This document shows positions 17,319 to 25,511 of a DNA stretch of 64,000 nt, in pieces. Within the stretch, counting starts at the first letter, position 1. Each line of letters opens with the position of its first letter. A program made the position numbers and the translations under genes. Where the stretch lies: assembly GCF_900230195.1 (NCBI RefSeq), contig NZ_OCNE01000025.1, forward strand, positions 27,081-91,080. Reading direction: 5' to 3'. The DNA is from Streptomyces zhaozhouensis. GTDB taxonomy: Bacteria > Actinomycetota > Actinomycetes > Streptomycetales > Streptomycetaceae. Under the pieces are notes generated by a model, which made no database searches, was not told the origin of the DNA, and was given only the letters and a program-made list of their open reading frames with translations.

Positions 17319-17557
17319 GACGTGCCCGGTCGATCATGTGACTACCGCGCGCGGCCGGCCCCGGGCCGTGCCCCCTGGAAGGGTGGCGGTTCCCACCGTT
17401 GCGATCACCCTCCGGTGTTGAATCCTCGACGCTCCGTCACTCCGCCTCTGAGCTGCGGTGACACCGCCCCGCACCGCACCGGGACTGCGCCGAACGGCCG
17501 TCCGGACGGCTCCCGGGCGGGATGCGCCGCGCCGCGGGCTGCCCTTGGCTCGGGGAC

Positions 17558-18313
17558 ATGAGCAACGCCCGGAACACCTGGAGAAACGGTCAGCCCCTCG
17601 TCGCCCTCCTCAACCGGCGGCTCGTCCGCCCCCTGGCCGCCCTGCGGCCGTCCCGCCGCCCGGGACGATGGGCCGCGGGCTGCGCCCTGCTCGGAGCGGT
17701 GGCGATAACGGGCCCGTGGGCGGTGACCGCCCTCGGACAGGAGGAACGCCCCGAGGCGCGCACCGCCGAGATCGACCAGTTCCTCGGCGGCATCGGCGAC
17801 GCGGCGGTCAGCGGCCCGCGCGGACTGGGGCCCTACTACGGGGCGTTGACCGAGCGGGGCGGAAGCGAACCGTTCCACCCCTGGTACTGGCACCCGCTGG
17901 CCTCCGACGACTGGGCGATGCCGGTCACCGGCTACCCGGTCTCCGCCGCCTACGGCACCCCCGGGGGCTGGGCCGCCGGGTATCACACGGGCGTGGACTT
18001 CGCCGTCCCCGTCGGTACCCCGATCCACTCGGTGGGCCCGGGCTGGGTCATCGAGACCGGCCACTCGGGCGACTACGGCAACGCCGTGACCGTCGCCATG
18101 GACGACGGGCACTTCGCGCTCTACGCCCATCTCGACTCGATCGCGGTCGAGCCGGGCCAGCGCGTCACCGCCGAGAGCTGGCTCGGCGACTCCGGCAACA
18201 CCGGCCGCTCCACCGGCCCCCACCTCCACTTCGAGGTGCGCACCAGCAACGTCTACGGCAGCGACATCGACCCCCTCGGCTACCTCGCCGCCCACGGCGT
18301 CGACACCCGCTGA
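17558..18313 (+). CDS. M23-family metallopeptidase (LytM domain), membrane-anchored or secreted
   Basis: The 251-residue product has a basic N-terminus, one hydrophobic segment near residues 40-60 (WAAGCALLGAVAITGPWAV) and a LytM domain from about 125. The zinc site is HTGVDF (His and Asp) with HLHFEV near the C-terminus and YAHLDS as the catalytic His region. It probably cuts peptidoglycan cross-bridges outside the membrane. No c-di-AMP riboswitch pattern was found in the 240-base upstream region. It converges with an acyltransferase gene, separated by a strong hairpin. Confidence 0.88.
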   Translation: MSNARNTWRNGQPLVALLNRRLVRPLAALRPSRRPGRWAAGCALLGAVAITGPWAVTALGQEERPEARTAEIDQFLGGIGDAAVSGPRGLGPYYGALTERGGSEPFHPWYWHPLASDDWAMPVTGYPVSAAYGTPGGWAAGYHTGVDFAVPVGTPIHSVGPGWVIETGHSGDYGNAVTVAMDDGHFALYAHLDSIAVEPGQRVTAESWLGDSGNTGRSTGPHLHFEVRTSNVYGSDIDPLGYLAAHGVDTR

Positions 18314-18398
18314 GGCGCTGCCGCCGGGCTGACGGCGGGGGCGACCACCCGGCTCACCGGCACGGCATCGTGGTCGTCCGCGCCCCGCCACTCATGCA

Positions 18399-18460
18399 CC
18401 GCGCGGTTCCTCGCGCCCCTGAGCCGCCCGCCGGCCCTGGGGGCGCGGGGAACCGCGCGG
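18399..18460. terminator. Long GC hairpin between convergent genes
   Basis: CCGCGCGGTTCCTCGCGCCCC-type arm at 18399-18419 pairs with its complement at 18439-18460 with two mismatches. It belongs to the same dispersed hairpin family as 4401-4460. Confidence 0.7.
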
Positions 18461-18490
18461 GCGACCGTGCGCCGGGGCGCGGACGAACGA

Positions 18491-19633
18491 CTACCGCGCC
18501 CGCGCCGTTGGGGCGTCCGCCCCCGCGTCACGAGGCGCGCGGTCGAAGAGCCAGTCCAGCCGCGGCTCCACCATGAAGCGGAAGACGCGACGCACCGGCG
18601 CCGTGCACAGCAGCGTGACCACCACCGCCCCGATCGCCGTCACCGCGAGCTGACCGGCGGGGGTCGCCACCCAGGACACCTCGTACCAGTCCCACCAACG
18701 CGAGGACTTCACCACGAACCCGTGCAAGAGGAAGCCGTACATGGTCCCCGCGCCCAGCGCCGTGAACCAGCGCCGGCCGGAGGGCACCCAGGACAGGAAG
18801 CAGACGGTCAGCACCAGCCCGCAGCCGAAGAGCGCCAGGCTCATCACCACGCCGGCCCACCACTCGAAGCCGAGGTCCTGCGCGGCGTAGGTCCGGTAGA
18901 ACCAGCCCGCCTCCATCCGCGGCGCCGACCAGTACGCCGTGACCAGCGCGCACAGCGCGACCGGCAGCGCCGCCAGCCGCACCTCGCGCCGTTTGACCAG
19001 CGCGAAGTGTTCGGGGCGCAGCTTCATGCCGAGCACGAAGAACGGCAGCAGCTGGAGCACCCGCTGGATGTTGAGGTCGTTGCCCAGCGACGGGGCGAAG
19101 CTCGCCAGCGCGGCGACCGTCAGCGCGATCGGCATCGGCCAGCGCACCAGGTTCCACAGCGGTGCCGTGATCCGCCAGACGAAGAGCGCGATCAGGAACC
19201 AGGTCAGGTAGTAGGGGTCGAGCAGGGCGAAGGGGTGGTCCGGGTCGTCGGTGCCCCAGCGTTTGAAGAGCACATAGGCGACGCCGAAGACCAGGTACGG
19301 CACCAGCACGCCGCTGACCAGCCGCCGCAGCTGCTCGGGCCGGCCGGTGAAGTTCCGCGAGAAGTAGCCGGCGATGAGGATGAACGCCGGCATGTGGAAC
19401 GCGTAGACCGCGTTGTACAGCGCGGCCAGCGTCCGGGAGTCGTCCCGCAGCGGCGCCCACGCGTGACCGACCGCGACCAGCACGATCGCCAGGTACTTGG
19501 CGTTGTCGAAGAAGGGGTCGCGCGTGTTGGCTCGGGCTTGACCGTCCGTGACTGTCGGTGGGGGGACAGCCTGCCTCGCCCGGTCCCGGGGCGTGGCGGC
19601 TCGTTGGTTACGGACCTGCAACATTGTCCGCAC
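18491..19633 (-). CDS. Acyltransferase 3 family membrane protein
   Basis: The 380-residue protein has about ten predicted membrane helices. It starts at a GTG after GAGGAAG. FFDNAKYLAIVLVAVGHAW near 40-58 carries the conserved His, and AFHMPAFILIAGYFSR near 90-105 is the second family motif. Acyltransferase-3 proteins O-acylate surface polysaccharides or exported metabolites; the acceptor here is unknown. The C-terminal 20 residues are a polar cytoplasmic tail. It stands alone. Confidence 0.85.
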   Translation of the reverse strand: MRTMLQVRNQRAATPRDRARQAVPPPTVTDGQARANTRDPFFDNAKYLAIVLVAVGHAWAPLRDDSRTLAALYNAVYAFHMPAFILIAGYFSRNFTGRPEQLRRLVSGVLVPYLVFGVAYVLFKRWGTDDPDHPFALLDPYYLTWFLIALFVWRITAPLWNLVRWPMPIALTVAALASFAPSLGNDLNIQRVLQLLPFFVLGMKLRPEHFALVKRREVRLAALPVALCALVTAYWSAPRMEAGWFYRTYAAQDLGFEWWAGVVMSLALFGCGLVLTVCFLSWVPSGRRWFTALGAGTMYGFLLHGFVVKSSRWWDWYEVSWVATPAGQLAVTAIGAVVVTLLCTAPVRRVFRFMVEPRLDWLFDRAPRDAGADAPTARAR

Positions 19634-20099
19634 GATAGCGCTTCCTCAGCTCATCCGTACATTCGCCGAGCGGAATGCGGGAATCGTGAGAGGGATTCAT
19701 CCGATGAAACGAGAGATCACCCGTGGGGGAGGCGACGGCACCTGTCCTTGATGATGCGATTTGGCCGGATTAAATGGTGTGTTTCGCTCCGTCTGCCGGT
19801 CTCTCGCGGTCCGCGTCGTGTTCGACGAATGACACCGTCCGATGATCGGCCGGCGTGATCCCGAACACGGTTTACGGAGTGCGGGAATTGTGCGCGCGGG
19901 GCGTCGGCGGTGGCTAACGGAGCGATAACGGGCGGATCGCCGCCCAACCTCCCGGCGGCACCGCCCGATCGGGTCCGTCGGTTGGTCATCCGCCTCCACT
20001 GACCCGGTAGTTGATGGCACGATGGTGCCTGCGGGGGTGCGGCGGCCGTGGTCAAGCCCCTGACGGAGCAGTGGCGACCTTCCGAAGGTGTGATCAGTT
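19634..20099. other. Intergenic region without a recognised gene
   Basis: This 466-base stretch lies between divergent genes. An AT-richer pocket near 19740-19800 is unusual for this genome, but I see no gene, RNA or strong hairpin. It probably holds promoters for both flanking genes. Confidence 0.5.
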
Positions 20100-20312
20100 G
20101 TGGTTATCTCGTTCTCTCTGGCCCTGCTGTTCGGCGTGATCATGTTCTTCATGATCCGGAGCGGGGCGGTCAAGTGGGGGCCGGCCATCGTGGCGATCCT
20201 CTTCGGCTTCTCCCTCGCCTCCACCGGCGCCGCCGACCCGATAAACGACTTCCTCCAGTCCGTCACCGACGGTGTCAACGAGGTCGACGACTCGATCAAC
20301 AGCGCGCCCTGA
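20100..20312 (+). CDS. Small membrane protein of unknown function
   Basis: The 70-residue product starts at a GTG with AAGG about ten bases upstream. Two hydrophobic stretches (SLALLFGVIMFFMI and WGPAIVAILFGFSLAST) are followed by an acidic, amphipathic C-terminus (DFLQSVTDGVNEVDDSINS). It resembles small conserved proteins common in Streptomyces and its plasmids, but no function is known to me. A strong terminator follows. Confidence 0.7.
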   Translation: MVISFSLALLFGVIMFFMIRSGAVKWGPAIVAILFGFSLASTGAADPINDFLQSVTDGVNEVDDSINSAP

Positions 20313-20341
20313 GCGACGCGGTCGGCCTCCGGGAAGGCGAG

Positions 20342-20370
20342 GGCCCGGCTCCCCGCGGGGGGGCCGGGCC
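20342..20370 (+). terminator. Terminator after the small membrane protein gene
   Basis: A 13-bp stem with a three-base GCG loop (arms 20342-20354 and 20358-20370, one G-T pair) lies 30 bases after the stop codon and in front of the 3' end of the leftward tRNA-Gly, so it may also end that transcript. Confidence 0.75.
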
Positions 20371-20419
20371 GGTGTACGCGCCGGCCGGCGAAGCGCGCCG
20401 GGTGCGCGGGGGAGAGAAG

Positions 20420-20490
20420 AGCGGGCGACGGGAATCGAACCCGCGTAGCTGGTTTGGAAGACCAGGGCTCTACCATTGAGCTACGCCCGC
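20420..20490 (-). tRNA. tRNA-Gly (anticodon TCC)
   Basis: On the reverse strand GCGGGCG pairs with CGCCCGC as the acceptor stem. The D arm (GCTCAATGGTAGAGC), the anticodon stem CTGGT/ACCAG with TCC in the loop, and the T arm with GGTTCGATTCC are complete. CCA is not encoded. It reads GGA codons. Confidence 0.95.
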
Positions 20491-20664
20491 GTGCCGGGGA
20501 CGGAAGGCCGCGCTGGCCCGCGCGCCCGCTCCCCGGACAACTGGCATCGTACCAGCGCCCAAACCCCGCCCCGAGCCGGTGAGATCGCCGCCGACGCGGC
20601 ACGGTACCGGGGGATGGCCCGTGCCTGCGGCCCTGTACCCTACGTATCGCGTCGTGAGCCACGA

Positions 20665-20741
20665 CGGGGTGTGGCGCAGCTTGGTAGCGCGTCCGCTTTG
20701 GGAGCGGAAGGTCGTCGGTTCGAATCCGGCCACCCCGACCA
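20665..20741 (+). tRNA. tRNA-Pro (anticodon TGG)
   Basis: CGGGGTG pairs with CACCCCG, the anticodon loop holds TGG between TCCGC and GCGGA, and the T loop is GGTTCGAATCC. The discriminator A at 20738 is followed by an encoded CCA. It is about 100 bases before tig. Confidence 0.95.
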
Positions 20742-20841
20742 CGTACGATGACTCACCTGTGCGCCTGTGGTGTGTCCGACATATGGAGCGCTTCAGCGAC
20801 GACCGCCTATCTCTCGATTGTCAGCCCCAAGGAGACCTACC

Positions 20842-22269
20842 GTGAAGAGCGCCGTGGAGACCCTGAACCCCACCCGGGTTCGGCTCACTGTCGAGGTGCC
20901 CTTCGAGGAGCTCAAGCCCAGCCTCGACGCGGCGTACCGGAAGATCAACCAGCAGGTCCAGGTGCCGGGCTTCCGCAAGGGGAAGATCCCCGCCCGCGTC
21001 ATCGACCAGCGCTTCGGGCGGGCCGCCGTCCTTGAGGAAGCGGTCAACGACGCGCTGCCCAAGTTCTACACCGAGGCGGTCAACGAGGGCGAGCTGAACC
21101 CGCTGGGCCAGCCCGACGTCGACATCACCGACCTGAAGGACAACGAGACCCTGACGTTCACCGCCGAGGTGGACATCCGTCCCGAGCTGGAGATCCCGGA
21201 CTACTCCGGCATCGAGGTCACCGTGGACGCGGTCGAGGTCGCCGACGAGGACATCGACAAGGCCGTCGACCAGCTCCGCGAGCGCTTCGCCTCCACCACC
21301 GTCGTCGAGCGCGAGGCCGCCGACGGCGACGTCGTCAAGATCGACCTGGAGGCCCGGGTCGACGGCGAGCTGCTGGAGGACGGCGTCGCGACCGGGGTGA
21401 ACTACACGATCGGTTCCGGCCAGATGCTCGACGGCCTGGACGAGGCCGTCACCGGCCTCGCCGCCGGCGGCACCGCCACCTTCACCAGCGAGCTGAAGGG
21501 CGGCTCCGGCGCCGGCCAGGAGGCCGAGGTCAGCGTCTCCGTCGAGAGCGTCTCCTCCCGCGAGCTGCCCGAGCTGGACGACGACTTCGCCCAGCTGGCC
21601 AGCGAGTTCGACACCCTGGAGGCGCTGCGCGAGGACAGCCGCCGCCGGCTGAGCGAGGAGCGCACCTACCAGCAGGCCACCGAGGCCCAGGAGAAGGTGC
21701 TCGACGCCCTGCTGGAGCTGGTCGAGGTCCCGCTGCCCGAGAAGCTGCTCGCGGAGGAGATCAAGACCCGCAAGCACAACCTGGAGCACCACCAGCTGCC
21801 GCAGCTCGGCATGGACCTGGACGCCTACCTCAAGCTCCAGGAGAAGACCGCCGAGGAGTTCGACGACGAGCTGCGGGAGCAGGCGGAGAAGGGCATCCGC
21901 ACCCAGTTCGTGCTGGACGAGATCGCCCGCCGCGACGAGCTCAACGTGAGCCAGGAGGAGCTGACGGAGCACCTGGTGCGCCGCGCCCAGTCCTCCGGCA
22001 TGAGCCCCGACCAGTTCGCCAAGGCCGTCGTCGAGGGCAACCAGGTCTCGATGCTGGTCGGCGAGGTCAGCCGCGGCAAGGCGCTCGCCTCCGTCGTCGA
22101 GTCCGCCACCGTGAAGGACACCAACGGTGAGGTCGTCGACCTGGAGGACGAGGACGAGACCGAGGGCGAGGAGGCCGGCGGGACCGCCGACGCCGTCGCC
22201 GAGGCCGCGGAGGCGAACGAGGCCGCCACGACCGGCGAGCAGGGCGACGCGAAGTCCAACGAGAGCTGA
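20842..22269 (+). CDS. tig: Trigger factor, ribosome-associated chaperone and peptidyl-prolyl isomerase
   Basis: The 475-residue protein starts at a GTG with AAGGAG seven bases upstream. The ribosome-binding signature is GFRKGKIP near residues 44-51. The FKBP-like domain spans about 155-245 (GDVVKIDLEARVDGELLEDG), and the C-terminal helical arms hold nascent chains. The last 45 residues are an acidic Glu/Ala tail (DLEDEDETEGEEAGG), common in actinobacteria. It binds nascent chains at the exit tunnel. As in most bacteria it precedes clpP and clpX, but a strong terminator separates them. Confidence 0.96.
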   Translation: MKSAVETLNPTRVRLTVEVPFEELKPSLDAAYRKINQQVQVPGFRKGKIPARVIDQRFGRAAVLEEAVNDALPKFYTEAVNEGELNPLGQPDVDITDLKDNETLTFTAEVDIRPELEIPDYSGIEVTVDAVEVADEDIDKAVDQLRERFASTTVVEREAADGDVVKIDLEARVDGELLEDGVATGVNYTIGSGQMLDGLDEAVTGLAAGGTATFTSELKGGSGAGQEAEVSVSVESVSSRELPELDDDFAQLASEFDTLEALREDSRRRLSEERTYQQATEAQEKVLDALLELVEVPLPEKLLAEEIKTRKHNLEHHQLPQLGMDLDAYLKLQEKTAEEFDDELREQAEKGIRTQFVLDEIARRDELNVSQEELTEHLVRRAQSSGMSPDQFAKAVVEGNQVSMLVGEVSRGKALASVVESATVKDTNGEVVDLEDEDETEGEEAGGTADAVAEAAEANEAATTGEQGDAKSNES

Positions 22270-22290
22270 GCGGGCCCCAGTCACACCACG

Positions 22291-22327
22291 GAAGGGGGCC
22301 GGACGCCGTGCGCGTCCGGCCCCCTTC
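22291..22327 (+). terminator. Terminator after tig
   Basis: A perfect 16-bp stem (arms 22291-22306 and 22312-22327) with a CGTGC loop lies 21 bases after the tig stop. Confidence 0.85.
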
Positions 22328-22416
22328 CCGCACCCCGCGCCCCTTCCCCGGGCGGCCCCGGCGGACTCACCGTCAGCGCGCCGCCGCCCCGTTACCGCCC
22401 GGGAGGGGCGACCCTG

Positions 22417-22430
22417 CGCTCACAGCGAAC
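22417..22430 (-). promoter_or_regulatory. ClgR-binding site upstream of clpP1
   Basis: The reverse strand reads GTTCGC-TGTGA-GCG, an exact match to the GTTCGC-N5-GCG motif of ClgR, the activator of clpP1P2 in Streptomyces. It lies 122 bases before the clpP1 start. TAGGGT at 22469-22474 is a candidate -10 box. Confidence 0.7.
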
Positions 22431-22551
22431 AGTTCCCTGGTCGGGATGGGTCTGTCGGAGCCGCGCGTTAGGGTCCCTAGAAACACGCCAGAAGTCGAGT
22501 GACGGCCGGGCACACGTGGCCTGGACCGTCCAGGAATGAGCAGGTGGATAC

Positions 22552-23166
22552 GTGACGCTCTTGATGCCCTCCGCCGCAGCGGAGCCGACAAGCGGCAGCC
22601 TCGGCGATCAGGTCTACAACCGGCTGCTCGACGAGCGCATCATCTTCCTGGGTCAGCCGGTGGACGATGACATCGCCAACCGGATCACGGCGCAGCTGCT
22701 GCTGCTCGCGGCCGATCCGGACAAGGACATCTATCTCTACATCAACAGCCCCGGCGGCTCGATCTCGGCCGGCATGGCGATCTACGACACCATGCAGTAC
22801 GTCAAGAACGACGTGGTCACCATCGCCATGGGCCTGGCGGCGTCGATGGGCCAGTTCCTGCTGACGGCGGGCGCCCCCGGCAAGCGCTACGCGCTGCCCA
22901 ACGCCGAGGTGCTGATCCACCAGCCGTCCGCCGGACTGGCCGGCTCCGCCTCGGACATCAAGATCCACGCGGAGCAGCTGCTGCGCACCAAGCGGAAGAT
23001 GGCCAAGCTCTCGGCCGAGCACTCGGGCGTCTCCGAGGAGCAGTGGGAGCGCGACGCGGACCGGGACCGCTGGTTCTCCGCCGAGGAGGCGCGGGACTAC
23101 GGCCTGCTGGACCGGGTCATCGCCAGCGCGTCGGACATCACGGGTGGCGGCGGCACGGGCGCCTGA
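22552..23166 (+). CDS. clpP1: ATP-dependent Clp protease proteolytic subunit 1
   Basis: The 204-residue serine peptidase has the catalytic Ser at about 98 in AASMGQF and the His at about 123 in LIHQPS, with the Asp further on (S14 family). The GTG at 22552 is possible; the ATG four codons later is an alternative start. ClpP1 forms the mixed ClpP1P2 barrel that degrades unfolded proteins fed by ClpX or ClpC. It forms an operon with clpP2, 71 bases downstream. Expression is likely to respond to ClgR. Confidence 0.95.
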   Translation: MTLLMPSAAAEPTSGSLGDQVYNRLLDERIIFLGQPVDDDIANRITAQLLLLAADPDKDIYLYINSPGGSISAGMAIYDTMQYVKNDVVTIAMGLAASMGQFLLTAGAPGKRYALPNAEVLIHQPSAGLAGSASDIKIHAEQLLRTKRKMAKLSAEHSGVSEEQWERDADRDRWFSAEEARDYGLLDRVIASASDITGGGGTGA

Positions 23167-23237
23167 GTCCGGCCGATCACCAGCACCGACGCCCGCTGTC
23201 CCGTTCGCAAGCCTAGACCAAGGCGGTACACACACCG

Positions 23238-23888
23238 ATGAAGAAGTTCCCAGGCTCCGGCCTCTACGACCGTCTGCCGGCCGAGTCCCGTTACGTGATC
23301 CCGCGCTTCGTCGAGCGCACCTCGCAGGGCGTGCGCGAGTACGACCCGTACGCGAAGCTCTTCGAGGAGGGCGTGATCTTCCTCGGCGTGCAGATCGACG
23401 ACGCCTCGGCGAACGACGTGATGGCCCAGCTGCTCTGCCTGGAGTCCATCGACCCGGACCGCGACATCCAGATCTACATCAACAGCCCGGGTGGCTCGTT
23501 CACGGCGCTGACCGCGATCTACGACACCATGGTCTTCGTCAAGCCGGACATCCAGACGGTCTGCATGGGCCAGGCCGCCTCGGCCGCCGCCGTGCTGCTG
23601 GCCGCCGGCACCCCCGGCAAGCGGATGGCCCTGCCGAACTCGCGGGTCCTGATCCACCAGCCGTACTCCGAGACCGGCCGCGGCCAGGTCTCGGACCTGG
23701 AGATCGCCGCGCGCGAGGTCCAGCGGATGCGCACCCAGCTTGAGGAGATGCTCGCCAAGCACTCCACCAAGCCGATCGAGCAGATCCGCGACGACATCGA
23801 GCGCGACAAGATCCTCACCGCGGGTGAGGCCGTCGACTACGGCCTGATCGACCAGATCATCACCACCCGCACGTCCACGGCCGAATAG
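23238..23888 (+). CDS. clpP2: ATP-dependent Clp protease proteolytic subunit 2
   Basis: The 216-residue protein is the second ClpP. Catalytic Ser is at about 115 in GQAASAAAVL and His at about 140 in VLIHQPYS. The N-terminal stretch (SRYVIPRFVERTSQGVREYDPYAKL) is longer than that of ClpP1, as expected for ClpP2, which docks the ATPase. It follows clpP1 in the same operon. Confidence 0.95.
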   Translation: MKKFPGSGLYDRLPAESRYVIPRFVERTSQGVREYDPYAKLFEEGVIFLGVQIDDASANDVMAQLLCLESIDPDRDIQIYINSPGGSFTALTAIYDTMVFVKPDIQTVCMGQAASAAAVLLAAGTPGKRMALPNSRVLIHQPYSETGRGQVSDLEIAAREVQRMRTQLEEMLAKHSTKPIEQIRDDIERDKILTAGEAVDYGLIDQIITTRTSTAE

Positions 23889-23940
23889 GCCACCGTCGGT
23901 ACCTGTGCCGGACACCACATTCGGCACGTGAAACGGCTCT

Positions 23941-23991
23941 GTCCCCTTTGACGGGAAGGCCCCGCCCAGGGGGATTCCCGTCAAGGGGGAC
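23941..23991 (+). terminator. Hairpin between clpP2 and clpX
   Basis: A 17-bp stem with one G-T pair (arms 23941-23957 and 23975-23991) closes a 17-base loop. It should end or attenuate the clpP1P2 message, which separates clpX from the operon. Confidence 0.75.
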
Positions 23992-24080
23992 CAATCCACC
24001 GGGCCAACGAGGTACCGTCGTCTTCTGTAAGCACTCGGCACCGTCACCCCGGCGGTGCGCAGTCGAAGGGGAAGCACCTC

Positions 24081-25376
24081 GTGGCACGCATCGGTGATGG
24101 CGGCGATCTGCTCAAGTGCTCGTTCTGCGGCAAGAGTCAGAAACAGGTAAAGAAGCTCATCGCGGGCCCGGGGGTCTATATCTGCGACGAGTGTATTGAT
24201 CTCTGCAACGAGATCATCGAGGAGGAGCTGGCGGAATCGCCGGACTCCGACCTCGGGGAGCTGCCCAAGCCGAGGGAGATCTACGACTTCCTCGAAAGCT
24301 ATGTGGTCGGCCAGGAGGACGCGAAGAAGGCGCTCTCCGTCGCCGTGTACAACCACTACAAGCGGGTGCGGGCCAGCGACTCCCACGCCTCGCGCGACGA
24401 GGAGATCGAGCTCTCCAAGTCGAACATCCTGCTGCTCGGCCCCACGGGCTCGGGCAAGACCCTGCTGGCGCAGACCCTCGCCAGGATGCTGAACGTCCCG
24501 TTCGCCATCACCGACGCGACCGCCCTCACCGAGGCCGGCTACGTGGGCGAGGACGTGGAGAACATCCTGCTCAAGCTCATCCAGGCGGCCGACTACGACA
24601 TCAAGAAGGCCGAGCAGGGGATCATCTACATCGACGAGATCGACAAGGTCGCGCGCAAGAGCGAGAACCCGTCGATCACCCGCGACGTCTCGGGCGAGGG
24701 CGTCCAGCAGGCCCTGCTCAAGATCCTGGAGGGCACCACGGCGGCCGTGCCGCCGCAGGGCGGGCGCAAGCACCCGCACCAGGAGTTCCTCCAGATCGAC
24801 ACGTCCAACGTGCTCTTCATCGTCGGCGGCGCCTTCGCCGGCCTCGACGACATCATCAGGGCCCGCTCCGGCGCCCGGGGCATCGGCTTCGGCGCCGACA
24901 TCCGTTCCAAGCGGGAGCGGGACAGCGCGGGGCTGCTGACCGAGGCGCTCCCCGAGGACCTGGTCAAGTACGGGATGATCCCCGAGTTCATCGGCCGGCT
25001 GCCCGTGATCACCTCGGTGCACAACCTGGACCGCGAGGCGCTGCTGCGCATCCTCGTCGAGCCGAGGAACGCGCTGATCAAGCAGTACCAGCGCCTCTTC
25101 GAGCTGGACGGGGTGGAGCTGGAGTTCGACCTCCCGGCGCTGGAGGCCATCGCCGACCAGGCCATCCTCCGGGGCACCGGGGCGCGCGGCCTGCGGGCGA
25201 TCATGGAGGAGGTGCTGATGTCCGTGATGTACGAGGTGCCGTCCCGGCAGGACGTCGGCCAGGTCGTGATCACGGAGGACGTGGTCCGCTCCAACGTGAA
25301 CCCGACGCTGGTGCCCCGTTCCCGGCTCGCCAAGCAGCGGGACGCCTCCGTCCCGCCGCAGGAGAAGACCGCCTGA
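24081..25376 (+). CDS. clpX: ATP-dependent Clp protease ATP-binding subunit ClpX
   Basis: The 431-residue AAA+ unfoldase has an N-terminal zinc domain (Cys13, 16, 35, 38), Walker A GPTGSGKT at 120-127, Walker B IIYIDEIDK, and the IGF loop (GIGFGAD) that docks ClpP. The arginine finger region and sensor 2 (GTGARGLR) are present. It recognises and unfolds tagged substrates and feeds them to ClpP1P2. The GTG start follows GGGGAAG. A gap with a hairpin separates it from clpP2, so it probably has its own promoter. Confidence 0.97.
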   Translation: MARIGDGGDLLKCSFCGKSQKQVKKLIAGPGVYICDECIDLCNEIIEEELAESPDSDLGELPKPREIYDFLESYVVGQEDAKKALSVAVYNHYKRVRASDSHASRDEEIELSKSNILLLGPTGSGKTLLAQTLARMLNVPFAITDATALTEAGYVGEDVENILLKLIQAADYDIKKAEQGIIYIDEIDKVARKSENPSITRDVSGEGVQQALLKILEGTTAAVPPQGGRKHPHQEFLQIDTSNVLFIVGGAFAGLDDIIRARSGARGIGFGADIRSKRERDSAGLLTEALPEDLVKYGMIPEFIGRLPVITSVHNLDREALLRILVEPRNALIKQYQRLFELDGVELEFDLPALEAIADQAILRGTGARGLRAIMEEVLMSVMYEVPSRQDVGQVVITEDVVRSNVNPTLVPRSRLAKQRDASVPPQEKTA

Positions 25377-25447
25377 GACCGTCCGCGAACGGCGTGGGGC
25401 GCACGCGCGAGCGGCGCCATCCCGCCGGAGAGCGGCCAGAGCGCCAC

Positions 25448-25485
25448 GGGAGGGGCCCCGGACCGACCGGTCCGGGGCCCCTCCC
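25448..25485. terminator. Bidirectional terminator after clpX
   Basis: A perfect 17-bp stem (arms 25448-25464 and 25469-25485) with a four-base loop is followed by a pyrimidine-rich GCTTCTTCTTCG stretch, between convergent genes. Confidence 0.88.
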
Positions 25486-25511
25486 GCTTCTTCTTCGTCA
25501 GCGGCGCCCGC

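Noticed and set aside
17319..17557. c-di-AMP riboswitch before the M23 peptidase gene
   Set aside because: The conserved core blocks of that riboswitch are not present in the 240 bases.
20420..20741. tRNA pair as an integration site for a mobile element
   Set aside because: No integrase is near and no duplicated tRNA 3' end was seen. The neighbours are core genes.
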